Counted from the stretch's first letter, positions 22,220-30,682 are shown. The stretch: 64,000 nt of DNA from Pimelobacter simplex (GCF_024662235.1 NZ_CP096276.1:3410001-3474000); one strand, 5' to 3'. A program made the numbers and translations. The notes: generated by a model from the letters alone, not told the origin.

Positions 22220-23782
22220 TCAGCAGGCGGCGGCGACGTCGTCGCTCTGGTTGGCCGCGTAGCCGTCGTTGCGCGAGCCCAGCGAGCCGCCGGTGACCTT
22301 CTGGCCGCCGGCCTTCTTCTTCTTGGCCGTGGCGGGCTTGTGCTTGCCCTCGGCCTGGTCGATGGCGTCGGAGATCATCGCGCGGACCTTGGCGATGTCC
22401 GGCTTGGCGGTGTTGATCTGCGGCGGGACGAGCGAGACGCTCGAGACCTTCTGGTCCTTGGCGCGCAGGCCGAGCTGGGCGAAGTCGCCGAGCGCGCCAC
22501 CGGGGATGTCGGTCTTGATCATCGCCGTGGAGGCCTTGGCGATCTCCTGGAAGTTGACCAGCGCCTGCTGCGGGCTGAGCTGGGTGAGCATCGCGCTGAG
22601 GACGCACTTCTGGCGGGCCATCCGCGAGTAGTCGTCGGAGCCCTCGCGCGCGCGGGCGAACCAGAGCGCGTCGTGGCCGTCGAGCTTGCGCTTGCCGGGC
22701 TCGATGTAGCCGGTGACGTCCTTGCCGAGGCCGCCGACCGGGATCCGGTCGCGGACGTTGAGGGTGACTCCGCCGAAGGCGTCGACGAGGCGCTCGAAGC
22801 CGCGCAGGTTGACCATCACCCAGTAGTTCATCCGCAGCCCGGTGATGCCCTCGACCGCCTGGACGGTGGCGTCGATCGTCGGGTGCTCCGAGCCCTTGAA
22901 CAGGTTCTTGTGGTCGCCGGCCCAGGTGCCGACGCCGTTGAGGTAGCAGCCGTCGCAGCTGTAGCCGTCGGGGAACTGCTTGGCCATGACGCTGCCCTTG
23001 CGGAACGGGAAGTTCTGCATGTTGCGGGGCAGGCCGATCATCACCGTGCGGCCGGTCTGGGCGTCGATCGAGGCGACGGTCATCGAGTCCGGGCGCAGGC
23101 CCCAGCGGTCGGTGCCGGAGTCGCCGCCGATGAGCAGCACGTTGTAGCGCCCGTCGTGGGCCGCGCCGAGGTCGCCGCTGGTGAACATGGTCAGGAAGTC
23201 GCGCTGGACGGCGGCCAGGTGGGCACCGAAGAGCATCGCGCCGGCCACCGAGAAGCACAGGATGCCGTTGACGCCGACGACCGCGCGGCGGTGCGGCAGG
23301 CGCAGGCTGAGCGGCTGGCCCAGCCGCCAGGCATCGACGAAGAGCGCCGCCCAGGCGACCGCGCCGATGATGAGGTAGAGCCGGATGACGAGCATCGCAG
23401 TCGGGTTGAGCGCGAGGTCGAGCCCGAAGCCGGGGTTGACGTAGGTCCAGCCGCCGACCACGAGGACGGTGAGGAGCGAGCCCAGCCAGACCCGGACCGC
23501 GATCCGGCCGATCTGGCGGTTGCCGGCGACGAGCTGTGCCGAGCCCGGTACGACGAGCGTGAAGCCCATCAGCGTCAGCGCCCGCCGGAAGCGCACCCGT
23601 GCCGCGCGGTCGTCGACGCCGACCGGGGTCGGCGCCCAGCGCTCGGCCGCGGCCTCGTCGTGCGGAGCCCGCACCCCGTCGTGAGTACGACGGCCGGTAC
23701 CGCCGGGGCGGCGCCACCGGGCCCGTATCCGCGCGTCGCGACGCTCGCGTCGTCGCGCGTCGGCGGATCCGGGCTGCTGCAC
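22220..23782 (-). CDS. LCP (LytR-CpsA-Psr) family glycopolymer transferase with several TM helices
   Basis: LCP enzymes attach lipid-linked glycopolymers to peptidoglycan outside the membrane. The 520-residue protein has an Arg-rich cytoplasmic N-terminus, about four TM helices, then the LytR domain: YNVLLIGGDSGTDRWGLRPD, the polyprenyl-phosphate-binding VMIGLPRNMQNFP, and FARAREGSDDYSRMARQKC. The C-terminal Lys-rich stretch (TAKKKKAGGQK) is probably wall-facing. GTG 23782 is preferred to an upstream in-frame ATG because GATACT (complement 23789-23794) ends 6 nt before it. With the galactan genes nearby, a galactan ligase role is plausible. Confidence 0.88.
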   Translation of the reverse strand: MQQPGSADARRRERRDARIRARWRRPGGTGRRTHDGVRAPHDEAAAERWAPTPVGVDDRAARVRFRRALTLMGFTLVVPGSAQLVAGNRQIGRIAVRVWLGSLLTVLVVGGWTYVNPGFGLDLALNPTAMLVIRLYLIIGAVAWAALFVDAWRLGQPLSLRLPHRRAVVGVNGILCFSVAGAMLFGAHLAAVQRDFLTMFTSGDLGAAHDGRYNVLLIGGDSGTDRWGLRPDSMTVASIDAQTGRTVMIGLPRNMQNFPFRKGSVMAKQFPDGYSCDGCYLNGVGTWAGDHKNLFKGSEHPTIDATVQAVEGITGLRMNYWVMVNLRGFERLVDAFGGVTLNVRDRIPVGGLGKDVTGYIEPGKRKLDGHDALWFARAREGSDDYSRMARQKCVLSAMLTQLSPQQALVNFQEIAKASTAMIKTDIPGGALGDFAQLGLRAKDQKVSSVSLVPPQINTAKPDIAKVRAMISDAIDQAEGKHKPATAKKKKAGGQKVTGGSLGSRNDGYAANQSDDVAAAC

Positions 23783-23843
23783 CCGACCAGTATCACCAGT
23801 CCCACACGTCACTCCGGTCGCGACGCGCCGCGATCGGCCAGGC

Positions 23844-24809
23844 TCAGGCCGCGACGGCGAGCCCGGCGATCCGGGCGATCTCGTCGACCGAGGCGTTGCC
23901 GCCGGTGCACATCACCGCGACGGGGCCCGGCCCCGCGGGCCAGTCCTGCGCGGCCCGGGCGCCGGCGAGCGCGGCGGCGCCGGCTCCCTCGGCGAGCGTG
24001 TGCGCGCAGGTGGCGAGCAGCCGGGCCGCCTCGTCGATCTCGGCGTCGTCGACCAGGACGAAGTCGTCGAGCCGGTCGCGGAGCACCTCCTGGGTGCGCG
24101 GGTAGCCGGTCGTCGTGGCCAGGCCGGCGGCCCGGGTCGTCGCGGGCGCGGTCTCGATGGTGCCGCTGCGCCACGAGCGCCAGCCGGCCGGCGCCGCGGA
24201 CGACTGCACGCCGATCACCCGGCAGCCCGGGGCGAGCGCGTCGCGGGCCAGGCAGGCCCCCGCCGCGCCGGTGCCGCTGCCGACGGGGACGAAGACGGCC
24301 GCCAGGTCGGGCGCCTGGCCGAAGAGCTCGAGGTAGGCGGTCGCGTGACCCAGCACGATCCGCGGGTCGGTCGGGCAGACGAAGGCCGCGCCGCTCGCGG
24401 CCGCGAGACCGCGCGCGTGCTCGGCCGCCTCCCCCAGGCTCGCGCCGACCAGCACGACCTCGGCGCCGAGGGCCCGCACCGCGTCGCGCTTGGACGCGGG
24501 GGCATCGGCGGGCATCACGATCGTCGCCCGGACGCCGGCCAGGCGGGCGCCGTACGCGACGGACTGGGCGTGGTTGCCGGTCGAGCAGGTGACCAGGCCG
24601 TGGGTGCGCTCCTCGTCGCTGAGCCGGGCGGCGAGGTGGACCCCGCCGCGGACCTTGAAGGCGCCGGTCGGCAGCACGTTCTCGTGCTTGACCAGCACCG
24701 CCCGGCCGGCGAGCGCCTGGTCGAGCAGCGGGTGGGCCTGCAGGGGCGTGGCGGGCAGCTCGCGGCCCACGACCTCGGCGGCGGAGAGGACGTCGTCGAA
24801 GTGCAGCAT
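23844..24809 (-). CDS. Threonine/serine dehydratase-like PLP enzyme (fold type II)
   Basis: The 321-residue enzyme has the PLP lysine in TGAFKVRGGVHLA, the STGNHAQSVAYGARLAG loop, and the glycine-rich phosphate cradle PVGSGTGAAGACLA. There is no C-terminal ACT domain, so it resembles catabolic threonine/serine dehydratases or serine racemases rather than feedback-inhibited IlvA. ATG 24809 is chosen over upstream codons because GAGGA lies 7 nt before it. The divergent LysR gene probably controls it. Confidence 0.85.
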   Translation of the reverse strand: MLHFDDVLSAAEVVGRELPATPLQAHPLLDQALAGRAVLVKHENVLPTGAFKVRGGVHLAARLSDEERTHGLVTCSTGNHAQSVAYGARLAGVRATIVMPADAPASKRDAVRALGAEVVLVGASLGEAAEHARGLAAASGAAFVCPTDPRIVLGHATAYLELFGQAPDLAAVFVPVGSGTGAAGACLARDALAPGCRVIGVQSSAAPAGWRSWRSGTIETAPATTRAAGLATTTGYPRTQEVLRDRLDDFVLVDDAEIDEAARLLATCAHTLAEGAGAAALAGARAAQDWPAGPGPVAVMCTGGNASVDEIARIAGLAVAA

Positions 24810-24854
24810 GGGTCCATCCTCGGCGGCCGGGCACTCATCGGTCCAATAGTTCTT

Positions 24855-24891
24855 TTCGAGCGTTTCCATCGATGTCGTCGAACAGTAGGCT
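24855..24891. promoter_or_regulatory. Intergenic LysR control region
   Basis: Between the dehydratase and LysR starts lie inverted TTCGA (24855-24859) and TCGAA (24879-24883) and a CATCGATG palindrome between them, a possible LysR site. TAGGCT (24886-24891) ends 6 nt before the LysR ATG. Confidence 0.4.
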
Positions 24892-24897
24892 GCGCCC

Positions 24898-25779
24898 ATG
24901 ATCGACCTGCGCCGGCTCGAGGCCCTCGTCGCCGTGCACCGGACCGGTTCGGTCTCGGGTGCCGCGGCAGCGCTGCACTACGGGCAGCCGACCATCTCCC
25001 ACCACCTGCGCCGGCTCGAGGCCGAGACCGGGGCGGTGCTGCTCCAGCGGGTCGGCCGCGGTGTCCGGCTCACCCCCGAGGGCGCGCTCCTGGCCCGCCG
25101 CGGCGAGGAGGTGCTCGGCCTGCTCGCCCGGGCCGAGGCCGAGCTGGCCGCCGCGACCAGCCTGCAGTCGGGACGGGTCCGGCTCGCGGCCTTCCCGTCG
25201 GGCGCCGCCACCCTCGTCCCGGGCGCGCTGGCCCTGCTCGCGCAGCGGCACCCGGGGATCCGGCTCGACCTGGTCGAGGCCGAGCCGCCCGAGGCCCACG
25301 AGCTGCTGCGGGCCGGCGAGATCGACCTGGCGCTGACGTTCGCCTATCCCGACCAGCCCGAGCCCGACCAGATCAGCGTGGTGCCGGTCGTCGACGACCC
25401 CCTCTTCCTGGTCACCCCCGCCGACGCCGCACCGGAGGCCACGCTCGCCGACTACGCCGGCAGCGGCTGGATCACCGGCTGCGAGCGCTGCCGGCGCGAG
25501 CTGCTCAGCCTGTGCGCCGAGGCGGGCTTCACGCCCGCGATCGCGTTCGCCAGCGACGACTACGTCGCCGTGCAGTCCCTGGTCGCGACCGGGCTCGGCG
25601 TGACCGTGCTGCCCGGCCTCGCGCTGCGCGCCCACCAGCACGCCGGGGTCACCCAGCGCCGCCTCGACGCGCACCGCCGCGTCCAGCTCGCGACGTACGG
25701 CGCCCCGCCGCGCCCGGCCGCGGTCGACGCGGTCGCCGCCGCGCGCACCGAGGCGGCCGGCGTCGGCGTCAGCCGTTGA
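24898..25779 (+). CDS. LysR-family transcriptional regulator
   Basis: The 293-residue protein has the winged HTH at residues 1-60 (LRRLEALVAVHRTGSVSGAA, then QPTISHHLRRLE) and a periplasmic-binding-like effector domain (about 90-290: SGRVRLAAFPSGA, DLALTFAYPDQ, ATGLGVTVLPGLAL). It likely regulates the divergent dehydratase gene from the 88-bp spacer. The mRNA is predicted leaderless. The stop overlaps that of the convergent thioesterase gene by 11 bp. Confidence 0.92.
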   Translation: MIDLRRLEALVAVHRTGSVSGAAAALHYGQPTISHHLRRLEAETGAVLLQRVGRGVRLTPEGALLARRGEEVLGLLARAEAELAAATSLQSGRVRLAAFPSGAATLVPGALALLAQRHPGIRLDLVEAEPPEAHELLRAGEIDLALTFAYPDQPEPDQISVVPVVDDPLFLVTPADAAPEATLADYAGSGWITGCERCRRELLSLCAEAGFTPAIAFASDDYVAVQSLVATGLGVTVLPGLALRAHQHAGVTQRRLDAHRRVQLATYGAPPRPAAVDAVAAARTEAAGVGVSR

Positions 25780-26275
25780 CCCGGCCGGCCTCGATCTCCT
25801 GACGCCGCGCCAGCCGGTGCGCCCGGCGGATCTCGGCCTCGCGGTGGCGCCGGTGGTCCTCGGTGCTCTCCGGCTCCAGCGCCGGCACCGGACGGCCGCG
25901 ACCGGCGGCGTCGACCGCGACGAAGACGAAGTAGGCCGAGCCGACGTGGCGCACCTCACCCGCGGCGTCCCAGGGCTCGGTCTCGATCCGGACGCCGATC
26001 TCCATCGACGAGGTCCCGACCCAGTTGACCTGGCCGAACGTGCGGATGATGTCGCCCACCCGCACCGGCTCCAGGAACGCCATCTCGTCGAGCGTCGCAG
26101 TGACCGCCGGCCCGCCGCTGTGCCGCTGCGCCACGACCCCGGCCGTGGAGTCGGCCAGCTTGACCACCTCGCCGCCGTGGATGTTGCCCAGCAGGTTGGC
26201 CTGGGCCCGCGAGGTCAGCGTGGCCAGCTCGATGCGGGAGTACGACGGCGTGCGTGCCGCCACGATTTCGCTCAC
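25769..26275 (-). CDS. Hotdog-fold acyl-CoA thioesterase
   Basis: The 168-residue protein matches YciA/BACH-type thioesterases: LLGNIHGGEVVKLADSTAGV, FLEPVRVGDIIRTFGQVNWV and VGSAYFVFVAVDAAGR. The C-terminal ~30 residues are a charged helix (RRHREAEIRRAHRLARRQE). It would hydrolyse acyl-CoA in the cytoplasm; chain length is not evident. GTG 26275 is chosen because TACCGT (complement 26282-26287) ends 6 nt before it. Confidence 0.88.
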   Translation of the reverse strand: MSEIVAARTPSYSRIELATLTSRAQANLLGNIHGGEVVKLADSTAGVVAQRHSGGPAVTATLDEMAFLEPVRVGDIIRTFGQVNWVGTSSMEIGVRIETEPWDAAGEVRHVGSAYFVFVAVDAAGRGRPVPALEPESTEDHRRHREAEIRRAHRLARRQEIEAGRVNG

Positions 26276-26281
26276 AGGTGG

Positions 26282-26291
26282 ACGGTAGCGT
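26282..26291. promoter_or_regulatory. Back-to-back -10 boxes of the thioesterase and LCP genes
   Basis: Minus strand TACCGT (complement 26282-26287) ends 6 nt before GTG 26275. Plus strand TAGCGT (26286-26291) ends 7 nt before ATG 26299. The shared TA repeats the arrangement seen at 7752 and 19498. Confidence 0.55.
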
Positions 26292-26298
26292 CCTGAGC

Positions 26299-27518
26299 AT
26301 GGCAGGGCGTGACGACGGTTCCGGTGGCGACGACTTCGACTGGATGTACGGCTCCTCCGGCGACCCCGAGCCGACCCGGCGGATCCCGGTCCAGCGGCGC
26401 CCCGAGGCCGCCCAGGGCACCCCGCCTCCCCCGCCGCCCCCGCAGCAGGCGACGCGCCGGCTCCCGCCCCCGCAGCAGTACGACGCCCCCGCGCCCCCGG
26501 CGGCCCGGGCGGTCCCACCGGACCGCGCGGCCCGAGCGCCCCGCCGTCGTACGCCGCCCCGCGGCGCAGCCGGTGGTCGCGCCCGCGCACCTACGTCCGC
26601 CTGGTGCTGCTCGCGCTCGTGCTGTGGCTGGTCTACCTCGTCGCGGTCCCGGTCGTGGCGTGGAACCGGGTCGACAAGGTCGCCTTCGAGCCCTCCGGCG
26701 AGCGTCCGGCCGACCAGCCGGGCACGACCTACCTGCTCGTCGGCAGCGACTCACGCGCCGGGCTCTCGCCCGAGGAGCGCAAGAAGCTCCACACCGGCGA
26801 CGCGGCCTCCGAGCTGACCGACACGATCATGCTGCTCCACACCGGCGACGGGCCGACCACGCTGATCTCGATCCCGCGTGACTCCCCGCTCAAGATCCCT
26901 GGCTTCGGGGTCTCCAAGATCAACTCGGCCTACGCCAAGGGCGGCACGCCCCTGCTCGTGCAGACCCTGGAGAACGCGACCGGCGTCCGCATCGACCAGT
27001 ACGTCGAGATCGGCTTCGGCGGTCTGGTCGGCGTCGTCGACGCGGTCGGCGGCATCGAGATCTGCCCGAAGCAGCGGATCCGCGACAAGGACTCCGGCCT
27101 CAACGTCAAGAAGGGCTGCCAGGAGGTCGACGGCACCACGGCGCTGGCCTACTCCCGCGCCCGCAAGTACAGCCCGATCTCCGACCTGGCCCGGGTCCAG
27201 CAGCAGCGCGAGGTCGTCGCAGCCGTCGGCGACAAGGTGCTCTCCCCGTGGTCGGTGCTCAACCCGGTGCGCTGGTGGAGGCTCAACTCCGCGGTCCCCG
27301 ACTTCTTCCGCTTCGGCGAGGGCGCCGGCCCGTTCACCGCCGCGAAGTGGGCGCTGGCGATGACCAAGGTCGAGAAGTCCTGCACCGTCCCGCTCGCCCG
27401 GGCCGACACCACGTGGGACACCCAGCGCGCGAAGCAGCTCTTCGGCAAGGTGATCGACGACAAGACCGACGAGATCACGCCCAAGCTGTGCACCGCGACC
27501 GGCCTGGCCGACCGCTGA
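26299..27518 (+). CDS. LCP family glycopolymer transferase, frameshifted near 26494 as sequenced
   Basis: Two frames must be joined. From ATG 26299 (after TAGCGT) frame 1 encodes a Pro-rich cytoplasmic tail (MAGRDDGSGGDDFDWMYGSS, later TPPPPPPPQQATRRLPPPQQ). From about 26500 the coding frame is the other one, reading GGPGGPTGPRGPS, the TM helix LVLLALVLWLVYLVAVPVVA and the LytR domain (TYLLVGSDSRAGLS, TLISIPRDSPLKIPG, ALAYSRARKY). One extra C in the C5 run at 26494-26498 would join them into a smooth protein of about 407 residues. A downstream-only GTG start at 26604 would begin inside the TM helix. Sequencing error or real loss cannot be told apart here. Confidence 0.8.
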
Positions 27519-27526
27519 GGAGCGAC

Positions 27527-28393
27527 ATGACCTACGAGACCCTGACCTGGACCGTCGACGAGGACGGCATCGCGACACTGCTGCTCGACCGTCCCGACGC
27601 GCTCAACGCGTTCGACCTGACGATGGCCGGCGAGCTGCTCGAGGTGTTCACCACCGAGGCCCGCGACGACGCGGTCCGCGCGGTCGTGGTCACCGGCGCC
27701 GGGCGCGCCTTCTGCGCCGGGATGGACCTCTCCGCCGAGGGCAACGTGTTCGGCCTCGACGAGACGCTGTCCTTCACCCCCGAGGAGTTCCGCGCCGGGT
27801 ACGACGAGCCGCCGTTCGCCGACGGCGTGCGCGACACCGGCGGCAAGGTCACCCTGGCGATCCACGCGCTGCCCAAGCCCGTGATCGCGGCGATCAACGG
27901 CCCCGCGGTCGGCATCGGCGCGACCATGACGCTGGCCATGGACCTGCGCCTGGCCTCGACCAAGGCCCGGATCGGCTTCGTGTTCGGCCGCCTCGGGATC
28001 GTCCCCGAGGCGTGCTCGACCTGGTTCCTGCCGCGCATCGTCGGCATCCAGCAGGCCCTGGAGTGGGTCTACTCCGCCGACATCCTCACCGCCGAGCAGG
28101 CCCACGCCGGCCGGCTGGTGCGCAGCCTGCACGAGCCCGACGACCTGCTCCCGGCGGCCTACGACCTGGCCCGCTCCTTCGTCACCGACCGCTCGCCGGT
28201 CGCGCTCGGCCTGGCCAAGCAGCTGCTCTACCGCAACAGCGCCGCGGCCGAGCCGCTCGAGGCCCACCTGAGCGACTCGCTCGCGATGTACTGGACCTCG
28301 ATCGCCGACGGCAAGGAGGGCGTCGCGGCGTTCCTCGACAAGCGCGCGCCGCGGTTCTCCGGCCGGGCCTCCGCGCTCCCGCCCCTGGGCTGA
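27527..28393 (+). CDS. Enoyl-CoA hydratase/isomerase (crotonase) family enzyme
   Basis: The 288-residue crotonase has the two oxyanion-hole segments GAGRAFCAGMDL and INGPAVGIGATMTLAMDLRL, and FGRLGIVPEACSTWFLPR, which supplies the glutamate seen in hydratases. An insertion of about 40 residues between the oxyanion segments (VFGLDETLSFTPEEFRAGYD) is longer than in minimal hydratases. It starts at ATG 27527 after GAGGAG, 8 bp beyond the LCP stop, so it may be co-transcribed. The substrate is unknown. Confidence 0.88.
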   Translation: MTYETLTWTVDEDGIATLLLDRPDALNAFDLTMAGELLEVFTTEARDDAVRAVVVTGAGRAFCAGMDLSAEGNVFGLDETLSFTPEEFRAGYDEPPFADGVRDTGGKVTLAIHALPKPVIAAINGPAVGIGATMTLAMDLRLASTKARIGFVFGRLGIVPEACSTWFLPRIVGIQQALEWVYSADILTAEQAHAGRLVRSLHEPDDLLPAAYDLARSFVTDRSPVALGLAKQLLYRNSAAAEPLEAHLSDSLAMYWTSIADGKEGVAAFLDKRAPRFSGRASALPPLG

Positions 28394-28398
28394 GCCGG

Positions 28399-28416
28399 GT
28401 GACCCGCGCGGGTCAC
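28399..28416. terminator. Palindromic hairpin between convergent genes
   Basis: GTGACCC (28399-28405) and GGGTCAC (28410-28416) with loop GCGC lie 5 bp after the crotonase stop and include the stop codon of the small convergent gene (28413-28415). Confidence 0.5.
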
Positions 28417-28556
28417 ATCGCCATGAAGAGGATCTCCTCGCGGCTGTACTCCCGCCCCGGGTGCTCGGCCGCGAGGTGCTCCTGCACCGTGGCGACCAGC
28501 TCGTCGTCGGTGTCGGCGCGCAGGGTGGTGTCGCAGGGACAGCGCAGCGAGGGCAT
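28413..28556 (-). CDS. Small DUF1059-type protein, 47 residues
   Basis: Translation from ATG 28556 gives MPSLRCPCDTTLRADTDDEL, continuing VATVQEHLAAEHPGREYSRE and ending EILFMAM. The CxC near the N-terminus plus the later EHLAAEH histidines match the small DUF1059 family, which may bind a metal. GGAGG lies 6 nt before the ATG, and a -10-like TAGGCT and a perfect palindrome precede it. The family's function is unknown. It is convergent with the crotonase gene. Confidence 0.75.
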   Translation of the reverse strand: MPSLRCPCDTTLRADTDDELVATVQEHLAAEHPGREYSREEILFMAM

Positions 28557-28573
28557 CACGAACCTCCAGGGAT

Positions 28574-28601
28574 AGAACAGGTTTCTGTTCTGGGCAGCCT
28601 A
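28574..28601 (-). promoter_or_regulatory. Operator palindrome and -10 of the DUF1059 gene
   Basis: AGAACAG (28574-28580) and CTGTTCT (28585-28591) form a perfect 7-bp inverted repeat around GTTT. TAGGCT on the minus strand (complement 28596-28601) lies 4 bp upstream of it, so the palindrome covers the expected transcription start, a repressor position. The core AACnnGTT resembles KstR/TetR-type sites. The cognate repressor is unknown. Confidence 0.55.
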
Positions 28602-28644
28602 CCGCCGCTGCGCCCACCCCGGCGCGGCGTCCGGACGCGGACAT

Positions 28645-28682
28645 GACTCCGGCCGCCCCCGCAGGCAGGGGCGGCCGGAGTC
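28645..28682 (-). terminator. Strong hairpin downstream of the LPNTG protein gene
   Basis: Perfect 15-bp arms GACTCCGGCCGCCCC (28645-28659) and its complement (28668-28682) enclose an 8-nt loop, 18 bp beyond the stop at 28701. Confidence 0.75.
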
Positions 28683-28700
28683 AGGATCCGTGGTGGTGCC

Positions 28701-29267
28701 TCAGGCGGCGAGGACGCCGCTGCGCCGCCGGCCGTAGCCGACCCCGCCGACACCGGCCGCGACCAGGCCGCCGCCGAGCAGCAGCCAGAGCAGGTCGGGG
28801 CCACCGGTGTTGGGCAGACCGTTGTCGTCCTTGTCCGGCGTACCGCCGGCGCCGATCCGGAAGTCGGTGAGCGCCGAGGACGGCAGGAAGGTGTCCGCGT
28901 CGTCGGGCGTCAGCGCGGCCCGGGCCAGGTAGGAGCCCTTGGGCAGGCGCGGACCCTCGACCGAGACGACCTGGTCGACGAAGTGGACCGTGGTGGTGAA
29001 CACCGGCGCGGCGACCAGACCCCGGGCGTTGCGGGCGGCGGAGCCACCGGCAGAGACCTGGATCGCGATGTCGCCCTCGGGCGGCGTCGGGTAGTTGGCG
29101 CTCGCGCTGACCTTGAGCGTGATCGGCTTGCCCGGACCGTTGACCACGACCTCGATGTGGGTCTGGGTCGGGATCTTCGGCGAGTACGGATCCGCCGATG
29201 CGGCGGCCGTCGGTACGACGACGAACGCCGCAGCCAGTGCCGCGAGCGCGACGAGTTTCCTGAGCAC
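28701..29267 (-). CDS. Sortase-anchored surface protein (LPNTG), small
   Basis: The 188-residue protein has a signal peptide (LVALAALAAAFVVVPTAAAS), a mature N-terminus ADPYSPKIPTQTHIEV, an Ig-like beta domain of about 110 residues, then the sorting signal LPNTGGPD, a TM helix (LLWLLLGGGLVAAGVGG) and GRRRSG. It would be linked to the wall by the adjacent class E sortase. GTG 29267 is chosen because AAGGAGG lies 5 nt upstream. The DPYSPK-PT-H motif recurs in the second LPNTG protein on the other side of the sortase gene. Confidence 0.88.
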   Translation of the reverse strand: MLRKLVALAALAAAFVVVPTAAASADPYSPKIPTQTHIEVVVNGPGKPITLKVSASANYPTPPEGDIAIQVSAGGSAARNARGLVAAPVFTTTVHFVDQVVSVEGPRLPKGSYLARAALTPDDADTFLPSSALTDFRIGAGGTPDKDDNGLPNTGGPDLLWLLLGGGLVAAGVGGVGYGRRRSGVLAA

Positions 29268-29347
29268 GTGTGCCTCCTTGAACTTTCCCCATGCAACGAC
29301 CCGAGAGTTCAAGGTGCCGGGCGGTGCACGACCATCCTAGGGGTACG

Positions 29348-30103
29348 TCAGCCGTTCGTGGGTGTCGTCTCGATCAAGTGTCCGAAAACGACCGACCGGT
29401 TGTCGGTGTGGAAGATCTCCGAGCAGGTGAGCAGGGTGATCAGCGAGTCGCCCGCGTCGGCCGGTGGCTGGGTGCCGCCGGAGCGCGGGTTGACGGGCTT
29501 GGGATCGAGCACCCAGGTCTGCGTGAACGGGATGATCAGGTCCTCGCCGCCGGTGTCGAGGACGTAGGTGTAGGTCGCCTCGCGGGTCTCGACCACGACC
29601 TTGTCGCCGGCCCGGAGCTCGGGGAACTTCGCGAACGGCTCACCGTGGGTGACCCGGTGCCCGGCGAGGACGTAGTTGCCGACCTGGCCGGCCTCGGTGT
29701 CCTCCATGTGACCCACGCCCGCGGCGAGCACCTCGTCGCTGGCGCCCTCGAGCACCGGGATCGAGTAGTCCTTTCCGAAGCGCGGGACGTGCAGGATCGC
29801 GGTGGCGTTGCCGAAGTCGGTGCGGATGACGTCCTGACCGTCACCCCAGCCCTTCTCGATCGCCTGCCGGACCTGGTCCTGGCGCTTGTGCGACTGCCAG
29901 TTGGTCCCCCAGAACTGCCAGGCCACCCAGGCCAGGATCGCCACGCCCGCCAGGATCAGCCCGCAGCCGAACCAGAACGAGATGCGCCGCCGGGTCGACG
30001 GCTTGGCGGCCGTGGCGGTGCCACCGCCGGCCGTGCTCCCCGGTCGCGAGCGTCGCCGGCGAACCCGCTCGGGCTCCCCGTCCGGCAGGTCGGTCTGCGT
30101 CAT
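29348..30103 (-). CDS. srtE: Class E sortase
   Basis: This membrane transpeptidase cuts LPxTG-like signals and links the protein to peptidoglycan. The 251-residue protein has an Arg-rich cytoplasmic tail, one TM helix (about 42-64, GCGLILAGVAILAWVAWQFW) and the sortase barrel with the catalytic His in YVLAGHRVTHGEPF, Cys in LITLLTCSEIFHTDNR and the Arg in that last segment. ATG 30103 follows GAGGAGGGG. Its two likely substrates flank it in the same orientation, so the three genes may form one unit. Confidence 0.93.
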   Translation of the reverse strand: MTQTDLPDGEPERVRRRRSRPGSTAGGGTATAAKPSTRRRISFWFGCGLILAGVAILAWVAWQFWGTNWQSHKRQDQVRQAIEKGWGDGQDVIRTDFGNATAILHVPRFGKDYSIPVLEGASDEVLAAGVGHMEDTEAGQVGNYVLAGHRVTHGEPFAKFPELRAGDKVVVETREATYTYVLDTGGEDLIIPFTQTWVLDPKPVNPRSGGTQPPADAGDSLITLLTCSEIFHTDNRSVVFGHLIETTPTNG

Positions 30104-30166
30104 CAGTCCCCTCCTCGGGACCCGTCGGAGGGCCCCACCCCATCCAACGCGACGCAGCCGCTGGTG

Positions 30167-30682
30167 TCACGCCCGGCGGCGTCCCACCTCCACCAGCCCG
30201 CCGCCCGCGGCGACGAGCCCCAGTCCGGACAGGAGCACGAGCAGCGACGGGCCACCGGTGTTCGGCAGGCCGTCCGGCGGCGGACCGTGGTCCTCGCCGC
30301 CGATGCCGAAGGGCGCCTCGTCGCGGCACCCGGTGTAGCGGTTGCCCTGCGGGGTGAAGCGCACGCGAGCGGTGTGCTTGCCCGGCTTCATCCGCGGGCC
30401 GACGATGCGCAGCGGTGCGCCGTCGTAGGCGACGGTCGTCGACCACGGCTCGGAGTTGAGGGTCAGCCGGACCGTGCCGCGCGGGTCCTGGCCGTCGGAG
30501 GCCTCGACGCGCACCCGCACCACGACCCGCTGGCCCACGACGGCCGCGGGCACGCTGACGTGGCAGCTCGTCGGCACCTTGGGCGAGTACGGATCGGTGT
30601 CCGCCCGGGCGGCGCCCGGAACGCACAGAGCCACGACGAGGAGCGCGATGACCGCGCTCGCCAGCACCAGAAGTCGACGCAT
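30167..30682 (-). CDS. Sortase-anchored surface protein (LPNTG), second paralogue
   Basis: The 171-residue protein has a signal peptide (RRLLVLASAVIALLVVALCV), mature start DTDPYSPKVPTSCHVSVPAA, a beta-rich domain with two cysteines (TSCHV and YTGCRDE), then the sorting signal LPNTGGPS, a TM helix and VGRRRA. The DPYSPK-PT-H motif and the domain order match the other LPNTG protein, indicating duplication. ATG 30682 is chosen because it begins the signal peptide and has GGGGAGATGGGG upstream. Upstream, 30683-30858 is A/T-rich and probably holds the promoter of the sortase unit. Confidence 0.87.
   Translation of the reverse strand: MRRLLVLASAVIALLVVALCVPGAARADTDPYSPKVPTSCHVSVPAAVVGQRVVVRVRVEASDGQDPRGTVRLTLNSEPWSTTVAYDGAPLRIVGPRMKPGKHTARVRFTPQGNRYTGCRDEAPFGIGGEDHGPPPDGLPNTGGPSLLVLLSGLGLVAAGGGLVEVGRRRA

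Noticed and set aside
26604..27518. LCP gene starting at GTG 26604
   Set aside because: The start would fall within the TM helix with no leader or ribosome site; frame restoration upstream explains the sequence better.
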